Below are positions 45,912 to 57,960 of a stretch of DNA of 64,000 bases, one piece after another. The DNA comes from Mytilus californianus (lineage: Eukaryota > Mollusca > Bivalvia > Mytilida > Mytilidae). Numbering within the stretch: position 1 is the stretch's first letter; every line of letters starts with the position of its first letter. The position numbers and the translations under genes are program-made. The notes under the pieces were generated by a model. It saw only the letters and a list, made by a program, of their open reading frames with translations. It was not told the origin of the DNA and searched no databases. The DNA is taken from the NCBI RefSeq assembly GCF_021869535.1, contig NW_026262701.1, positions 41,915,278-41,979,277 of the forward strand, given 5' to 3'.

Positions 45912-48900
45912 CTAAAATACAAGAACATTACAGAATAATACACATTTTTCTAATTGATTTTTATAATGAAGCACAGTTAGCTTTGGGTTCTAACTTTAAT
46001 GGTTTTTTGTAAATGAATGAGAATTTGGTACCCAATGATTTGATTAATACTCTCAAAAGTATTTTGTGTCTTTTACAGCTACATGCAGGTAATAAAATTT
46101 CAATTAATTTTGAATGAATGTTCATATAATATACATCTTACTGTTATCTACATGTTAGATTCTGAGGCATCAAATTCGAAGCCCCTTTTCAATGAACATT
46201 ATATTGCAGTTTCAATAGAACAGCCATAATATAAAAAGAGAGTATAGAAACAGCTGTGTTGTGTCAAGCATTCTTTAAATCTTTCAACACCTCTTCTCTT
46301 ATTCCAAATTGAATTCACCAACCACTGATACCTTTTATTAAATTTTAAGACTGTATACCCCTTTATGCAAAAACTTACAGGTTTCTTAGCGTTTTTTCTT
46401 CTTTTATAAGCATATTTTAAATAAAATGAATTTTTTTTTTAATTTCTTTAAATTTAAATATTATCTTAAAAACATTTATTTACACTTATTTGTATTTGTT
46501 AAGATGGAAAATATTCAACACAACATGGCTTTTTCCGAAAATGTATCATCTTTTTTCTCTCTCACTAAAATTGGTAAAAATTTGAATCTGGATACTTCAA
46601 GCTGGGATTTTTTAAACAATTAATTAATTAATTTATACATAGATCACATTTATTTCAGTCTTTTAAAACATTTTATCTTTATATTGAATTTAATGCATAT
46701 ATACCATGTATACCATCAAAGCCTTGTTTTTAATTGTGCTAACATATATATATTTATTCCTTTCAAATATATCTGTTCGGTTGATTTTCCGTTTTCTTTT
46801 GTATTTTCTGTATTTCTATTTCATTTTAAGGATTAATTCAATATAATAATCGGATACTAAGACTTACATTATACACTTTTATTGTAATAAATATCTTCAT
46901 ATTCATGAACATAGCATATTTAACACTAAAACCTATAATTAAATGTTAGATCTGCGTACTTTTCAGCATGAGGAAGTACAATAACAATACACTTGTATAC
47001 TGATAACTTTACCATATAGTACGAATCCACGGTTGTTCTAATTGTCTTAGTCAACAGTCAAATAAAAAAGATCAGCAAATTTCTAAATACGATAAAACGC
47101 TCACGTGAAATTTCGCGCAAAATAATTTCCATCTCTGCTGCTTTTGATGCTGTGTTTTACAGTATTACATCACGATTATTTTCGCACAGCATAGAGTACT
47201 CCTTCTTTTTATTATTATTTATTTAGTGTGAACTTTGCTAAACTGTTGAGAATCTGATCTTTGATTACATAGGCCAGAGATAATGTGCAGCACTAACCTA
47301 CAGTACATGCATGTATGTAAAGAAATTGCCTGAATATGATAAGAATAAGGCACAAAGTACTGGGTAGTAAAAAGGATTGCATACAAAATGAAATATATGA
47401 TGGCCATCAAAAAGCACTCGTCCAGTATAATATGAATTAATTTTTTCTAACTTTCGAAAGGTAAAATGTTTTAGATTTTAAGCTTATTAAGTTATAAGCC
47501 TAGTATTTTTCATAACCTTTTCAGCCCATTAGTTGATGTCACTGCTGGTGGAATTTTCCTCCCTAAGATATCGTAATCGCCAGCCCAGAAGCCAGTACTA
47601 TATGAAATATCATTGATACAGTCATCTCTAATACATTTTATTTTAACATTAAATCATTCAAAACACTGAATTAAGATTTTCTACCTCCAGGTATAGATGG
47701 CTGTTAAAATGTTTGAGACAACCTTATGGCATATTTTTGTTTTCAAAGCTTTTTAACTAAGCAACTGATTTTGGCTTTCTAATTGTTTTGATTCGAGCAC
47801 CACTGATGAGTCTTATGAAGATGAAACACCTGTCTGGCCTTTACAAATATAAGGCTTGTATTTTTATTATGTCTTATTAATGAATTAAATTGTCAAAACA
47901 TCTAACATAATATCAATTTGGTAAGAAATAGAATATTGTTTTATGCATGTACATTGGTTGTGCTGGTGCTTGAAAACTACTGATTACTTATTCTTTAAAA
48001 GAATATATATTTCCTAGTAATTCAGGTAGATATTTTCCCTGCATTCACAACAGAAGCAAAGTTCACATTACAAGCACTGATTTTTAGGGGCATGGAAAAC
48101 AATACAAGGAAAGGAAGTGTGCTTATTCTAAATTGGACAATCTTTGTACATGTACAAATGTTTTCATTTTTAAATAAATAAAAAAAAAAGAGATGAAATA
48201 AGTTAATGCCAAATCCATAAAACTTTCTTACAAAATTCAATGACTAAATCATCTTCCAAACAACTTAATTGCAAATTTGAACTAACTTAGCATAAACACA
48301 CTTGCTAACTAATAGCATTAAAAAGGCAAAAGGAAGTCAACAAATTGAATGTTCTTTATTTTCTTTATTCTTCTCCATAGCCACACTACAGTAAACTTTA
48401 CATAAACCAAAAAAAAATGTATGTCTGTTTCCTACCTCTTAATGTTTCCTATTTTTGAACACTGATCCGAAAACTGACTTGCCACAAAAACCTACGCTAA
48501 ATGGTGTTGTGTCTTTAAGAATAGATTACAAATCTATAACATGCTTAAACAATATTGACAAAAAATGGGGTAAAAACATTGGAAATTGCAAACGTTCAGT
48601 TGTCCATGCAAAAATTACTGGAAGTGTCGTGTAAATCAGGAGAAAACACATGATTTTTCTGGATTTCGCTAATAACAAAAAAGAGAAAGAATCCCGACAG
48701 ACCAATTGTTTTAAGACTAAAGACAGGAAATAGACAAATAAATATTGTTTTTGACCTTAAGACTCATAGAAACATAAAATTTTATCAATGTATTGATTGG
48801 CACGAACTCTTTGAATCCTATTTCAACATCTGAAATTTCATAGTGAAAGCAGAACTTCGAATGTTAATAATGATCTTTCATCAAAATTTGTTTCCCAAAC

Positions 48901-50761
48901 CTGACCCTCTATTTTTTAACTCGTTCAGTAGGTAGGGTTCTTTTCTAGAGAGACAGAAAACTACATGTATAGATACCAACTGCAAATACCTTTAACTTGG
49001 CAACAATTGAAAGTCTGACATACAAATGTACATGTATCCATGTTTTTTAAGAAAAAGTTAATGAATAATTAGATTTATCACCTGTTCCACATGCCATTCC
49101 TTGTCATTTAAATTTGTGAAAATCAGTATTTTTGATGTTTTGTTTAGAAACCCGGAACAGTATCAGGAAATTTTGACAAAGCACATTTTTATATAAAAAA
49201 AAAAAAAAAAATGTTTTATTTAATCGCCACATTTTTAAGTTGGTCAGTTGTGGGAATAAACATTACTGTCAAATCTGCCTTAAACTGTCATCTTTTTTCA
49301 GTAGTCAGTTTCAGACCCTTCAAAACATTTTTCTCTATATAATTTAACTCTTTTCAGCGGTCAACTGTTTAACACGGTCACCTAATTTTCACACGAAATT
49401 GTCATTTCAACTTTAGCAATGGTCATTTTAATGTTTTTAACTACTAATGTATTCAAGACAAAAAATATATGTGTTCAGTAATGAAGTCAAATTAAGAATC
49501 TGAACCATTTGCAACCGAGATCATGCAATAGGTGACCGTCAATTCCTCAGGTTCCACTCCTTCTGGTTTCCATTTAAAACCATATCAACAACTTATTCAA
49601 CGAATATTAACATATGTGGAATGTTTTCTTCAAATTTACAACGCCAGAATCCACCATTTTTTATTTCACTGCTCACAAGAACAATAAATCTACAGATTGA
49701 AAACACAAAAACAATTTGTCATGATCCCAGCCATGGGCGATGTCGTAATCCCTTGTTTTTCTGAACCTCTTTTTATATGTAGCTAGTATTTTGAGGGTGA
49801 TTGTCATTTTTTGTGTTAGACGAAAACACACCCGAAAATGACATTGTTTTGCAATTCAGAAGTGTGCCATTAAAATCAAATTACATCTGATATTTATATT
49901 TTTACCGGATTTTAAGTACATGTTAAGCGATGTTTTCTAATGAGTTCATTAGAGAATTCTCTTTTCAGCAAACTTAATTTTTATTAATAAACTGCATGCG
50001 AGGTAAAAGTTGCCAATTGTGGTCGTATGCATATGGAAGGTACAATATAATTGAAATGATGCCTGACTGACCCGATTTAAATGCATTATTTTTTAGGATC
50101 ATCAATGACCAATCATATAAGCAGGATACATGTTACAACAAATTATTACGCCTTTTACGACTGTTTATTAGTGTGGCTTCATCAATGGTCATAAACACAT
50201 CCCTATCTTTGAATGAATTGTTTTTTTAACTTTACACATTTGAAGTTCTTCTTATAACATTCATAAAATAACATATTATAACGGGTCCTCATAGTTGCTA
50301 ACTTGCATGGCAATATCAATGACTACTACATCAGTGATGAATATTTTTCGTATACAACAGAATTTAGAATGCACTCTTGTTTCTTCATTCTTGTTTTATA
50401 CCATTTGCGGTCCGGCAACTCAATCAAATTGGTTGCTAATGAATAAGATCAACGTTTCGGTGAATAATAATGTCTCAATGCATGTACAATAACACACTGA
50501 TATCTTGGCTGTTTGAAGCAGATTTTTTTTATTTACTGTAATGAATGAATTCCTTTTGTTATAAAATTTTGCCAGTTGTTTCAATATGTACATGTATAAC
50601 TATAAGCAAAGTTTTGAGTACATGTTCAATAATAATTTTTCTTTCTCTCATTCCACAGAATTGTTTGACTAACTATAGGGCCTAATATCTCTCTAACTAT
50701 GGATCGACAGGACTCAGAATCTTCAGATTGTTTAATTAACTACAATGCTGTCAATTCTTAC
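45912..50761 (-). other. NCOA5: Large intron, no other gene seen
   Basis: 4.85 kb of AT-rich sequence. Small frames (for example 46426-46623, 48022-48240, 50295-50492) have no recognisable motif. Confidence 0.5.
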
Positions 50762-51242
50762 CTATTATTTTGCCATATTTTCCAAATATGTCCTCTAGCT
50801 CTTTCTTCGTAATAGTTCCAACTGGAACATTGCCAACAAACACTCTAGCCTTCATCAGCTCAATATCATTTATATTTGTACGATTTCCAATTGGAGGTGT
50901 TTTACTTCTTGGTCTAGGAGATCTACGTCTTAATGATGAACTATGACTGCGACTTCGACTACGGCTTCTTCTGTGAACTCTAGGGGATCTCCTTGGTGAC
51001 CTTCTTGGAGATCTCCTTGGCGACCTTCTTGGAGATCTCCTTGGTGACCTTCTTGGTGATCTCCTAGGTGACCTTCTGTCGCGACTCAATGACCTACGAT
51101 GTGATCTACTATTACGACTCCGACTTCTGCTGCGACTTCTTCTGATTCTTGGACTTCGACTCCTGGATCTCTTCAACGATACAATAACTCTACCAAATCG
51201 GTCTAAACGCTCGCGTGATCTACTACGGGATCTGGTTGGCAT
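50762..51242 (-). CDS. NCOA5: NCOA5-like first coding exon: SR/RRSP region and RNP2
   Basis: 481 bases from ATG to donor ATAG|gtaaga (exit phase 1). The chosen ATG at 51242 follows a short untranslated stretch after a candidate acceptor, and the frame is closed upstream. The region about 1-110 is Arg/Ser-rich (MPTRSRSRSRERLDRFGRV) with about eight consecutive RRSP units at 56-88. KARVFVGNVP (about 131-140) is RNP2 of an RRM, and ELEDIFGKYGKII its first helix and turn. The RS-type tail and RRM suggest a nuclear RNA-binding or splicing-linked coactivator. Human NCOA5 has an Arg/Asp-rich N-terminus and, as I recall it, lacks this RRM. Spliced to the other ten exons this gives 718 residues without the candidate cassette, or 1279 with it. 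Confidence 0.93.
50980..51080 (-). repeat. Coding minisatellite of RRSP units
   Basis: A 24-base unit (ggagatctccttggygacct followed by tctt on the plus strand) repeats about four times, coding two RRSP tetrapeptides each. Near-identity of the units suggests recent expansion. Confidence 0.8.
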
Positions 51243-52997
51243 TTTTTACCAAAAACTATATCTGTAATATTCTCAAAATGTAAAGAATAACATTCAAAGA
51301 GGCAAAAAATCCTGTAATGGAAATATAAAACAATTATTGAACAATATGATAGCAATATTTAAGAGCATGCAAAATTTTTTGTCCCTCATTGTTCTTTTCT
51401 CTCTGACCTTAATTTTCAACCTCCTTGCTAATTTTGGCTCACAGTAAAATTACTGTTGTCAATTTTAAATTGTCCAAATCATTATTTCTCTCCTAGACTA
51501 GTATAAATTAAAGCAGAACTATTTGCTTCCACCCCTAAGAAACTTGTAAACATGAAGTTATTATTATAATCATTTGACAAGTTTGAGGAAATTAAAAGGG
51601 CATATTTCTGATTTAACTGGTCTGAACCAAATTCTTGCCTGTAGAATCAATTATTCCCTAGATTTGTAAACCAACCCAATAATAAACAACAAATCCACAA
51701 TGACCCAGACCATGGTGAACTTATGTCAAAAATCATATCACTAAAGCATTGAAATAAAGTCCCAAGATTTACAAGATGTCAAAATATTAAGGATTTCTTT
51801 TTCATGTTATTTGCAGTATTATACAAATTTTGTCTACTTATATATTCCATTCTGTTTTATGGAACTTCATCCTGCATTTAAACAATTATTTTTAAATATT
51901 TTTGCCAGATGCAAATGGTCATTTAATGCATAATGTACTGTACATTTATGTATTTTATATATATTGTAAAAAGACACATTAGTATACAGGACATGTAGGA
52001 TGTCTGAACAAATAAACCCACTAAATATAATTTATTTAATACAAATTAAAACTGCCAATTTTTTGTTGTTCTACAGAACAACTTTTGGCATTCATGGTAA
52101 CGTCTCTCTTCATTCTCATGTACTTTTTATTTGACGTGTTTCACCAGTTTTTGCAATAACTTAATGGAAATCAAGATTTAAAGACAAACTTATACTTGTA
52201 TTTACCTTTAAGAACATCTCTTAGTGCAAAATGTAAAATTCCGAATAAAAAACCGTTTTGAAAAAAATCCCGAAGAGTCTTAATTTGATGTGCCTACCAT
52301 GCTGAAAAGTAGCAGATCAACATTTAAGGTCTCTAGCAAGAACTTTAGACTTAAAAAAAAAATTTCAACAATGCAGACTTAAAATTTGTCTTACCACCAA
52401 ACTAGACTCTTACAACTAAAATATGCAGCATCCTGAACCAGTTTACAATATACATGTATGATTTTTTCCACAAAACTGAATTAAATGAAGTAAATCTTAG
52501 CCAATTGATAACCTTTATGTTTAAAAATATTTGTAGAAAGATTTAAAATGTCATAGCTTGACATGAGATAAACTTAGATCTCCTCATGCCAAGATGTGGA
52601 AAACTATTTTAAAGAAGTAAAAACTCTTTTTTTTTTGTCAGAAATTTTGAAACAGTGCAGTGAATGAAAAAAATCCATTAACATGATTAAGAAAGATATT
52701 TTTACTATTTATTGTCACTAAATTTGTTTCATGGAAATAAACATTGTTTTATAACAGTAAAATTCACTCTTAATCCGTTTCTACTTTCTAGTCATGAGTC
52801 GGCATCATTACCCTAAAAGGAGAGAAAACTACTCAAGAATTCTGAATTAACGGAAATTGAATTTAAAATTTGATTGAAATGAGTAAACATAGCACATATA
52901 CCTAGTCTTTATTATACCCGATATTGATAATATAAATAATTTCATTTGCAAAGGTTTTCTTTAAAGTTTGGCACTGGCTATGGTTATCCGCACAAAT

Positions 52998-53990
52998 GTA
53001 GCCCGGTTTTTGTTTCATTAATTGTTGTCGTAGCAATGTCATTGTGACTAGTTTGATAGCCGTTTGGTATCTTCCGCCTTTCTTTTACATACATGTGTTA
53101 GACACAAAATGGAAGAGGGACCCAATTTCATATTTTATTGTTACCTGCAGTTATTGTTACCCGCAAATTTTTTACATTTGAAAATAAGGTCTTTTTTGTG
53201 TGTAGCATCAGGATACTTTGTACTGTCTTCGTGTCAAAATTTCCATCTTGAATCGTTGAAGTTTATCATTGAAATTTAGAAAAGATATAAACTTTTCACC
53301 AACCACAAATTGGACATCTTGTTCATTTGAATAGCAAGATGTTTTAATCAACCCCCTTTGGCAAAAATGAACGTCACATGGGTCAAAACATCTGGAAGTT
53401 TAATCATGTTAATGATTTAACATCATAATTTTATTGTTTAAATTTATTTCACAGATTGCTCGCAAATCAAACATTTTTATGAATTTTTTCGTGTAACAAC
53501 TGCAGGTAACAATAAAAAATTAAATTATTGGGTATCTGGTCCGTTCCCTCCCAAAACACATTCGCACCCCACGTTTGCCTACTGGGTTTGTAGGCACCCT
53601 ATTTTTATGCAGATACCAGTTGAATTATTAGATGTATATATCAATATATCTGTATTTTCATGAATAAAAGTTCGTGAATTTTTGCGAATGAAATATTTAT
53701 TGTGTGATTAGATAATTAATTATCAAATGTTAATCATGTATGATAACTATTAATTAGTATTTATAAAGCTAATTGGGTATCATCAAAAGTCCATTACTAG
53801 AGTAATGGACTTCTGGTATCATTGTAAAAACAAAGAAGATTTTCAATCGAAAGCATGAAAGATAAACATGTGCTTTGTAGCCCGGTTTTTGTTTCATTTG
53901 TTGTTGTCGTAGCAATGTCATTGTGACTAGTTTGATAGCCGTTTGGTATCTTCCGCCTTTTTTTTACATACATGTGTTAGAGACAAATGA
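52998..53990. repeat. Pair of ~110-base direct repeats
   Basis: Near-identical blocks at 52998-53107 and 53877-53990 (gtagcccggtttttgtttca, gtcgtagcaatgtcattgtg, actagtttgatagccgtttg) bracket about 770 bases. Between them, 53117-53160 and 53498-53548 form an inverted repeat (ttattgttacctgcagtt and its complement). The direct repeats resemble the interspersed repeat at 6.25 kb. An LTR origin is not supported, because no TG...CA ends or primer-binding site are seen. Confidence 0.7.
53776..53822. repeat. Palindrome with flanking 8-base direct repeats
   Basis: aagtccattact and its complement are separated by two bases (53787-53812) and sit between copies of ggtatcat (53776-53783 and 53815-53822). 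This resembles a minimal foldback insertion with a target duplication. Confidence 0.55.
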
Positions 53991-55229
53991 CGAGTCCTTT
54001 GATCATCATGAAAATATCTATTATTCATTTTCGTCAAAATAATTCACAAAATCAAAACCTGTTTACGTTTTTAGATTGTCACTTTATTTTTAACAATAAA
54101 CACACTTATTATCTTTATTTTATAGCAATACACCAACTAAAGCATAACCTTTAAAAAGGGTGCAAATGTGAATGAGAGCGATCGTGACTTAGGGCGAATG
54201 GACCCAGATTCAAATTATTGTTGCCTGCAATTTCCGTATGAAATCTGGTCCCTCTCCAGAAATACATCTCGACAATTAGTCTCGGAAGTAACAATAATTA
54301 TTTATAGTTTTTTTTTGCGTTAACAGTAGCCAGTGCCATAAGTTTTGGTGGTTTTCAGGGATTCGCATACACAGTTACACTATCTATCAGTTGGCAAGTT
54401 GTAGCCATTTTTGGCACTTTTGTTCAGGTGTCTATCATACATGTATGTGTAAACAATTTTAGCTATGTACATATTTCAAATACTTTGATACTAAAAGTGT
54501 TTGTTTTGATGATCATTAAATCATACATTATTTAGCTTTTTCTAGCACATGTGCAAGATACGAAAGTGAGCAAGAAACGTTCTAATCTGGTTTATTTCAT
54601 CGTTTTTTTTCTGCAAACCTTTGATTACGTGAAGTATTTCACAAAACAAGCACTATCTTTCCAAATCTTATTGGAAATGTTTCAGTAAATAACAAACAGT
54701 ACCAAATGTAGATAATGAACAATCGCCCGCACTGCTTCAGCCTCGTTGTCGATTATACATTATGCATTGGATGATATTATTGGCTATGCTGAAAAACGTA
54801 TCCAATCAAAACATTTTTTACAAGTAAGACCGGTGCTAGTTCTTGATGCCGAAAATGTCAGCTGAGCAGACAGAGGGTACTAAAAGAGTTATATCTCATG
54901 AACACGACCAATAATTTCAGTTCAAAAACTCATTAACATAAAAAAAACTGAGCCCTTTTAAAAAATATCTAGGACATACCCTGTCACACGCAGGTTGATC
55001 AGTTGTAATTGACAAAACATCCTGTCTTGCAGTTTGAGTTTTGACAGCTCTGCTGGCAAAAAAAAGTTGTACACAATATAGTGTTATTCCTCTTATATTA
55101 ACCAATATTGTTCAAAGCAGAATATCATATTTGCACGACCTTGCAATGCATATGTAACAGGAGTATGTTTTGTGGTAAAGACTGAATCTTGTAACTCGTA
55201 CTCTGTTCATTGCAAAGTTCGATATTTGA

Positions 55230-55362
55230 TAGTCCAAATAATTACACCGTCTAGAAATGCTATTTTTGATTTTTGCTGTTACGCCTTCCTACAAAGTTGA
55301 AGGTAGGCGTCCAAAAAAAATTTATCAAAAAGCTGTACAAAACGTCATAATTATTTGGACTA
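55230..55362. mobile_element. 133-base MITE with 15-base TIR and 9-base TSD
   Basis: Ends tagtccaaataatta and its complement are flanked by gatatttga on both sides (55221-55229 and 55363-55371). A nine-base duplication suggests the Mutator superfamily, though eight- to nine-base duplications are not exclusive to it. It is too short to code for protein. Confidence 0.75.
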
Positions 55363-55477
55363 GATATTTGATATAAACAAGTATAACGTTAGATGATTTA
55401 TTTACTTTAAAAGTACTTAATGGATTGTTACATAAACAATATAATTCCCCTAGTGGTAGACGTTCTAGAATTCTTAC

Positions 55478-55600
55478 CAAGTGAAAAGCTTAGTTAGTTT
55501 CAGTTGTTTTGTTGTTGTCAATATCCAGGCTGCTAGGGACCCATGCGCTGGCTGTATTTATACTTAGGACCCGACTGGGCTCGGGACAACGGAAGTGTCC
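55478..55600 (-). promoter_or_regulatory. NCOA5: Predicted promoter and non-coding first exon
   Basis: On the minus strand a TATAAATA box lies at 55555-55562, in a locally GC-richer segment (cgagcccagtcgggtcc). A plus-strand acggaagt (ETS-like core, 55589-55596) lies just upstream. A start about 25-30 bases past the TATA box and a consensus donor CACTTG|gtaaga at 55478/55477 would give a first exon of about 50 bases, spliced to 51261. This is a prediction from signals; no transcript evidence. Confidence 0.4.
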
Positions 55601-56183
55601 AGATAGGACTACAATGTAAAGCAACATGACTTTATAGAATGAGGGAAATATGTGTATGTTGGGTCTGAATGTCTACACTGCAGCTACAATTGAAAACACG
55701 TATTCCTCGGTTCCGTGATGGACATTAATTAAAGTTCACGGAAATCCCTGATGGACACAATTAAATGATTGCAACATGTCACCTAGATTATGTCCCCATT
55801 GATCAGCGAAGTCCGCGATGACAGTCTATTATTGGGAATTTTTAAGATTTTAAAATCAATTCAGGTACTGAAGTTTGCTATCTTTTTGTGAGTGCAAATA
55901 AGATAAGCAATGAGGTCTATCAAGGTCTGTGTGTAGAATTAATAATAAAAATTATCAAGGTCTGCATGTAGAATTAAAAAAAAAGTTTAAACACTTCTTT
56001 ATTTATAACAAATTTATATTGTGATATCTAAATTACTTGTGTTGATTCAACGAAAAATATTTTAATTTTGTCTTCCAATAAAGAGTGATTTGTTTTTACT
56101 AATTTAAAACATGCTATCTTTATTGTACCCTGATAGATATGTTACATCGATTACAATACCTGGTCGATTGAAATTTTCATGGT

Positions 56184-56999
56184 GTTTTTTTTCGAGCCTT
56201 CGACTTTAGTCGAAAAAGCGAGACATAGCGATCCTACATTCCGTCGTCGGCGGCGTCCACAAATATTCACTCTGTGGTTAAAGTTTTTTGAAATTTTAGT
56301 AACTTTCTTAAACTATCCTGGATTTCTACCAAACTTGGACAGAAGCTTGTTTATGATCATAAGATAGTATCCAGAAGTAAATTTTGTAAAAATAAAATTC
56401 CTGTTTTTCCGTATTTTACTTATAAATGGACTTAGTTTTTCTATCGGGAAATATTACATTCACTCTGTGGTTAAAGTTTTTAAAATTTTAATAACTTTCT
56501 TAAACTATCCTGGGTTTCTACCAAACTTGGACAGAAGCTTGTTTATGATCATAAGATAGTATCCAGAAGTAAATTTTGTAAAAAAAAAAATCCATTTTTT
56601 CCTTATTTTACTTTTAAATGGACTTAGATTTTCTGCCTGGAAACAACACATTCACTCTGTGGTTAAAGTTTTTAAAAATTTAATAACTTTCTTATACTAT
56701 TTTGGATTTGTACCAAACTTGGAAAGAAGCTTGTTTATGATCAAATGCTAGTATCTAGAAGGAAATTTTGTTTTCTTCCAGTTAACATTACATTCAGTCT
56801 GCAGTTAAAGTTTTTAAACATTTATTAGATTCATAAACTATCCTGGGTTTTTTACCAAACTTGGACAGAAGCTTCTTACAATCAAAAGATAGTATCAGGA
56901 GGAATATTTTTATTGTTTACTTCCTCATTTTTGTTGAGCCTGCGATTAACAGAAAAAGTAGGCGAGACACTGGGTTCCGCGGAGCCCTTACGAATTTTT
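56184..56999 (+). mobile_element. Composite repeat D, copy 1
   Basis: Head: gagccttcgactttagtcga (hairpin ttcgacttt/agtcgaa), gcgagacatagcgatcc. Core: four units of about 140-195 bases (ggttaaagtttt, actatcctggatttctacca, acttggacagaagcttgt). The last unit is a distinct variant (cagtctgcagttaaag, ttattagattcataaac). Tail: gagcctgcgattaacag, ggcgagacactgggttccgc, then ggagccc. Head and tail share a ttttgttgagcct / gcgagaca pair. This fits a Helentron-type non-autonomous element by plan only. Confidence 0.8.
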
Positions 57000-57852
57000 G
57001 TCGAGCCTTCGACTTTTGTCGAAAAAGCGAGACATAGCGATCCTACATTCCGTCGGAGTCGTCGTCGACGGCGTCCACAAATATTCACTCTGTGGTTAAA
57101 GTTTTTGAAATTTTAATAACTTTCTTAAACTATCCTGGATTTCTACCAAACTTGGACAGAAGCTTGTTTATGATCATAAGATAATATTCAAAAGTAAATT
57201 TTGTAAAAAAAAAATGTATTTTACTTATAAATGGACTTAGTTTTTCTGCCAAGAAACATAACATTCACTCCTTGGTTAAAGTTTTTGAAATTTTAATAAC
57301 TTTCTTAAACTATCCTGGATTTCTACCAAACTTGGAAAGAAGCTTGTTTATGATTAAAAGATAGTATCCAGAAGTAAATTTTGTAAAAAAAAATTCCATT
57401 TTTTCCGTATTTTACTTATAAATGGACTTAGTTTTTCTGCCAGTTAACATTACATTCACTCTGGTTAAAGTTTTTAAAATTTTAGCAACTTTCTTAAACT
57501 ATCCTGGATTTGTACCAAACTTGGACAGAAGCTTGTTTATGATTAAAAGCTAGTATCTAGAAGGAAATTTTGTTAAAATTTTGTTCAATTTTTTCTGTAT
57601 TTTACTTATAAATGGACTTAGTTTTTCTTCCAGTTAACATTACATACAGTCTGCAGTTTAAGTTTTTAAAACATTTATTAGATTCATAAACTATCCTGGA
57701 TTTGTACCGAACTTGGACAGAAGCTACTTACAATCAAAAGATGGTATAGAAAGGAATATTTTTATTAATTGTTTTCCTCATTTTTGTTGAGCCTGCGATT
57801 AACAGCAAAAGTAGGCGAGACACTGGGTTCCGCGGAACCCTTACGAATTTTT
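56995..57852 (+). mobile_element. Composite repeat D, copy 2
   Basis: Directly abuts copy 1. Same head, four core units including the variant last unit, and tail with the perfect palindrome gggttccgcggaaccc (57825-57840). Confidence 0.8.
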
Positions 57853-57960
57853 ACTATTTATTGAAGTAAAAAAATGATAAAAAGTAAGATATATTTAAAC
57901 TTTTATCTTTTGGCATGTTTCAGCTGATATAAATGAATGAATTTGATATGTTTTATTCAT

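Larger units (their letters stand above)
51261..55477 (-). other. NCOA5: 5' UTR intron of the NCOA5-like gene (predicted)
   Basis: A candidate acceptor (ttttgagaatattacag) ends at 51262, leaving a 19-base leader before the ATG. The matching donor (CACTTG|gtaaga) lies at 55477. The intron holds the repeats at 53.0-54.0 kb and 55.23-55.36 kb. The boundaries are predicted from signals only. Confidence 0.4.

Noticed and set aside
52998-53990. Possible LTR retrotransposon bounded by ~110-base direct repeats
   Set aside because: No TG...CA ends, primer-binding site, polypurine tract or internal coding sequence. The repeat resembles an interspersed family seen elsewhere.
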